Assembly (NCBI GenBank): GCA_022865445.1
Contig: JALHSX010000324.1
Coordinates: forward strand, 1-17,057
From: Thermoplasmata archaeon
Lineage (GTDB): Archaea > Thermoplasmatota > Thermoplasmata > UBA10834
DNA length: 17,057 nt
Reading direction: 5' to 3'
The number at the start of each line of letters is the position of its first letter. The first letter of the stretch is position 1. The notes under the pieces are model-generated. The model saw nothing but the letters and a program-made list of their open reading frames with translations. It ran no database searches and had not been told where the DNA came from. This document shows, piece after piece, positions 14,775-17,057 of the stretch. Position numbers and translations under genes: made by a program.

Positions 14775-15341
14775 ATGGAAGAGAGCGTTGGACAGAGCTC
14801 GGAAGAGCCAGCAAGCGTAGCGACGAAGATAAAAGACCTCACGCCACAATCTAAGAGAGTGGACGTATTGGCCAAGTGCCTTGAGGTCAGCGAGCCGAAG
14901 GACATCCCCGGCAAGTTCGGGAACTCCAGAAAGGTCGCAGAGGCGAGTGTAGCGGATGAGACGGCAGCAATAATCCTCTCACTGTGGGACAACCAGATCG
15001 GAAGCATTGTCAAGGACGATGTTATGGAGATCAAGAACGGGTATGTCTCGCTAGTCAGAGGACACATGCGCCTGAACGTCGGCAAGTACGGACAGCTCAA
15101 CAAGAGCGAGAAGCCACTTGACGGCGCAAGCACCGCACTGAACATGAGCGACAAGGAGTACGAACAGGAGCGCAGGAGCTTCGGCGGAGGCGGCGGCAGC
15201 AGAGGCGGAAGCCGCGGCGGATACGGTGGCAGCGGCGGCAGCAGGGGCGGAAGCCGCGGCGGCTATGGCGACAGAGGCGGAGACAGAGAAGGCGGCGGAG
15301 ACAGGCCCGGCTACATGAACAAGGGCCGCAGGCGATTCTAA
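14775..15341 (+). CDS. OB-fold single-strand DNA-binding protein (RPA/SSB-like) with RGG-rich tail
   Basis: The 188-residue product has one OB fold at about 18-108, with IKDLTPQSKRVDVLAK, then ADETAAIILSLWDNQ (Trp71) and the closing NGYVSLVRGHMRLNVGKYG. This is the pattern of archaeal single-OB SSB proteins. A linker follows, then a Gly/Arg/Ser-rich tail (137-178) with many RGG units and a basic end (KGRRRF). It should bind single-stranded DNA, possibly RNA. Bacterial SSBs use an acidic tail for partners; here the tail is basic and glycine-rich, as in RNA-binding proteins. ATG 14775 is chosen since AAGGAAG (14760-14766) lies 8 nt upstream; GTG 14754 is in frame but lacks an SD. The gene stands alone. 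Confidence 0.85.
   Translation: MEESVGQSSEEPASVATKIKDLTPQSKRVDVLAKCLEVSEPKDIPGKFGNSRKVAEASVADETAAIILSLWDNQIGSIVKDDVMEIKNGYVSLVRGHMRLNVGKYGQLNKSEKPLDGASTALNMSDKEYEQERRSFGGGGGSRGGSRGGYGGSGGSRGGSRGGYGDRGGDREGGGDRPGYMNKGRRRF
15192..15275 (+). repeat. Tandem 42-bp coding repeat in the RGG tail
   Basis: The units 15192-15233 and 15234-15275 are near-identical and encode GGSRGGSRGGYGGS and GGSRGGSRGGYGDR. The 14-codon period keeps the frame. It looks like a recent in-frame duplication that lengthened the tail. Confidence 0.8.
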
Positions 15342-15364
15342 GACCGCTTCGCGTTGCTGATACA

Positions 15365-15422
15365 GTTCATCCGGTGAGGATGAGCTGGAGAAAACCCCTT
15401 CACTTTTCGGTTTTTCGTTTTT
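15365..15422 (+). terminator. Hairpin plus poly-T terminator of the SSB-like gene
   Basis: A stem at 15365-15372 with 15378-15385 (8 pairs including one G-T) is followed by T-runs at 15404-15407, 15411-15415 and 15418-15422, just short of the convergent transporter's stop. The repeated T-runs alone fit archaeal termination. The minus strand here is A-rich, so the signal serves the plus-strand gene. Confidence 0.7.
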
Positions 15423-15425
15423 CGT

Positions 15426-16661
15426 TCAGTGTGACTGTACAGAAGATGCGGGAACTCCGAACTTGGAAGGATGATCCTTCTCAGGTCCGACCATCCTGCC
15501 GAACAGCATGTACGCGAAGCTCGTCGAGACTCCCACAACCCCGAAGAACACCCAGAGATAGGCGCTCTGCGTTCCGAGGGCGCCCAGGAGCCACATGCCG
15601 ACCAGCATGCCTGCGCCCATGCCAAGCGTCTGTACGAAACCAGAGAAGCCCATGTAGATGCCCCTCTTGTCCTCTGGGGACATGTCCGCGATGATAGCTG
15701 ATAGGATGGACATGTAGATGAGTTCGCCAATCGTCATGATGACTATGAACACTATCATCTCAGGCAACCCCGTGGCGAAGAACAGCAGGCCCACGCCTAT
15801 GGAGCTCACGATTTGCCCGACCATTAGCACCAATGACCTCCTGAGCTTGACAGCTCTGGATGTGACCCATAGCTGCAGCAGGACTATCATCACTCCGCTG
15901 ATCGCCCAAAGAATCCCAGGGTCTGAATCAGGCATTCGGAGGTCCCTTGTGACATAGACTGGGAAGGCTGACATGAACTGGACCATGTAGAACCAGAACA
16001 CGCCACTCATCACGCATATGAGTAGAAACGGCTTGTTCTTCCTGACTTCCGCAACCTTCCTGAAGGTCACCGCTTCACCGGTTGTGTCGGGCTTCGTCTC
16101 AGGTATGAAGAAGAAGTTCATCACGAAGGCGGCTGCGAGGATCACGGCACCGAACAAGAACAGCTCTTTTATCGATCCGCTGGCGACGAGTGCCGCTCCA
16201 GCAGCAGGACCAACAATGAAACCGACATTCCAGGCGATCCTCTGAGTGCTGTACGCCTGAGGTCTCTTCTCGGACGGAATGACATCCGCAATCATCGCGC
16301 TCGCGGCCGGCATATAGAGCGAGCCGACAAAGGAGTCAGCGAGTGCGATCACAAGCAATGAAACGAAGTCGAATGCGAAGAAATACATCAGAATCGTGAT
16401 TGACATCAGGCCCAAGCTGATGAGCAGGACCGTCCTCCTACCGATCTTGTCTGCCAGCATGCCCCCGAATATCGCCCCGGGGATTCCCGAGAGGGTGTAC
16501 CCCATGAGGACCACGCCAGCCGCGGCATCAGAGATTCCGATGTCAGCTATCATGTATATCGTCAGATAGGGGATGATGAGGCCGAAGGCCATGTTCTCGA
16601 TAAGGGCGCTCGCTACCAGCACCTTGAACGCTCGTGGATATGCCCTGAAAGTCTCGAACAT
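15426..16661 (-). CDS. Major facilitator superfamily transporter (12 TM)
   Basis: The 411-residue integral membrane protein has about 12 hydrophobic segments in two halves. The loop between TM2 and TM3 has MFS motif A (GGMLADKIGRR, 66-76), and TM5 has the GP...GA motif typical of drug:proton antiporters (IVGPAAGAAL, 149-158). A central cytosolic loop lies near 190-205 (KPDTTGEAVTFRKVAEVRKN). Substrate cannot be predicted; similarity in style to multidrug or sugar efflux carriers is only general. ATG 16661 has AAGGTGA 7 nt upstream. The gene faces the SSB-like gene and is divergent from the MttB-like gene; the roughly 100-bp gap has an AT-rich block (16721-16728) that could serve both promoters. 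Confidence 0.9.
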   Translation of the reverse strand: MFETFRAYPRAFKVLVASALIENMAFGLIIPYLTIYMIADIGISDAAAGVVLMGYTLSGIPGAIFGGMLADKIGRRTVLLISLGLMSITILMYFFAFDFVSLLVIALADSFVGSLYMPAASAMIADVIPSEKRPQAYSTQRIAWNVGFIVGPAAGAALVASGSIKELFLFGAVILAAAFVMNFFFIPETKPDTTGEAVTFRKVAEVRKNKPFLLICVMSGVFWFYMVQFMSAFPVYVTRDLRMPDSDPGILWAISGVMIVLLQLWVTSRAVKLRRSLVLMVGQIVSSIGVGLLFFATGLPEMIVFIVIMTIGELIYMSILSAIIADMSPEDKRGIYMGFSGFVQTLGMGAGMLVGMWLLGALGTQSAYLWVFFGVVGVSTSFAYMLFGRMVGPEKDHPSKFGVPASSVQSH

Positions 16662-16720
16662 CGATCATTCACCTTGGCCCTGTTCGATCGGAGAGAAGGC
16701 CATCCACTGGAGGCCAATGG

Positions 16721-16728
16721 ATTAATTA
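16721..16728. promoter_or_regulatory. AT-rich block shared by divergent transporter and MttB-like promoters
   Basis: ATTAATTA is the only AT-rich stretch between the two divergent starts. Starts about 25 nt to either side would give leaders of about 10-15 nt (plus) and about 36 nt (minus). It is a weak match to the TATA consensus. Confidence 0.35.
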
Positions 16729-16762
16729 CTCCACTCCCAGTCTCGGTTCTTGGAGCGGGAGA

Positions 16763-17057
16763 ATGGCGGTTGCCCAGATAAGCATTCTGTCCAGGAGTGA
16801 CATAGAACTTGTGCACCAGAAGACGCTTAGCATCCTGGAGAATCCGGGCGTGAGCGTTCACAGCGAGAGAGCTCTGAAGGCGCTCGAGAACGGCGGAGCG
16901 ACGATCGACAGAAAAACCATGCGTGGAAGCATTCCGGAGAGCCTTGTCAAGGAGACCTTGAGAAAGCTGCCAAAGACCGTGGACTTGTGCGCGCGCAACC
17001 CGAAGCAGGACATGCGGGCCCCGAAGGTCGGGCCGCCATACATGGCTACGAACGGCA
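16763..17057 (+). CDS. MttB-family trimethylamine methyltransferase-like protein, N-terminal part
   Basis: Ninety-eight residues are visible before the window ends. They match the conserved N-terminus of the MttB superfamily: HQKTLSILENPGVSVHSERAL, a GATID turn, IPESLVKETLRKLPKTV and LCARNPKQD. Family members are about 470-500 residues TIM-barrel methyltransferases that pass a methyl group from trimethylamine or other quaternary amines to a corrinoid protein. Whether this one carries pyrrolysine, encoded by an in-frame TAG around two thirds along, or is of the non-Pyl glycine betaine type lies beyond the window. ATG 16763 has GGAG (16752-16755) upstream. No corrinoid protein is visible; it may follow to the right. 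Confidence 0.85.
   Translation, partial: MAVAQISILSRSDIELVHQKTLSILENPGVSVHSERALKALENGGATIDRKTMRGSIPESLVKETLRKLPKTVDLCARNPKQDMRAPKVGPPYMATNG

Overview
The window looks like a piece of an archaeal chromosome, most likely a euryarchaeon of the Thermoplasmatota/methanogen-related kind. Support comes from TATA-type promoter elements about 25 nt ahead of inferred transcript starts, poly-T termination, an RPA-like OB-fold single-strand DNA-binding protein with an RGG tail, archaeal-style split glutamate synthase genes and an MttB-family gene start. The exact lineage cannot be read from the sequence. GC-rich codon usage is even throughout, and I see no insertion sequence, integrase, CRISPR array, rRNA or tRNA.

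Left part (1-2236, all +): the 3' end of a CARF-like Rossmann protein overlaps by 4 nt a PIN-domain nuclease gene that carries an apparent 1-nt frameshift near 627-650. A separate two-gene redox unit follows: a CPYC glutaredoxin-like protein overlapping (ATGA) a zinc-ribbon protein with a ferredoxin-thioredoxin-reductase catalytic domain. At 2392-4215 lies a soluble GAF-GAF histidine kinase with no response regulator beside it.

Centre (14354 down to 4316, all -): one long redox/nitrogen locus. Four genes with overlapping ends, each start with an SD inside the preceding gene, encode a GlcD-like FAD oxidase carrying two Fe-S clusters, a degenerate glutamate-synthase FMN-domain paralogue with ferredoxin clusters, an intact ferredoxin-FMN glutamate synthase subunit, and a glutaminase (GATase II) fused to a GXGXG domain. 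Together they supply all domains of a glutamate synthase, but redistributed and with two extra electron-transfer subunits. After a 231-bp gap with its own promoter come nfnA and nfnB, a flavin/Fe-S transhydrogenase-type pair that could link NAD(P)H and ferredoxin pools to glutamate synthesis.

Right part: a 420-bp divergent intergenic region with a TATA box for each direction separates the locus from an RGG-tailed SSB-like gene (+). That gene converges through a strong T-rich terminator on a 12-TM MFS transporter (-). At the edge, divergent from the transporter, begins an MttB-family methyltransferase-like gene cut by the window end.

Best candidates for something under-described: the four-gene rearranged glutamate synthase/GlcD-like operon with its degenerate FMN paralogue, and the CARF-like/PIN pair.
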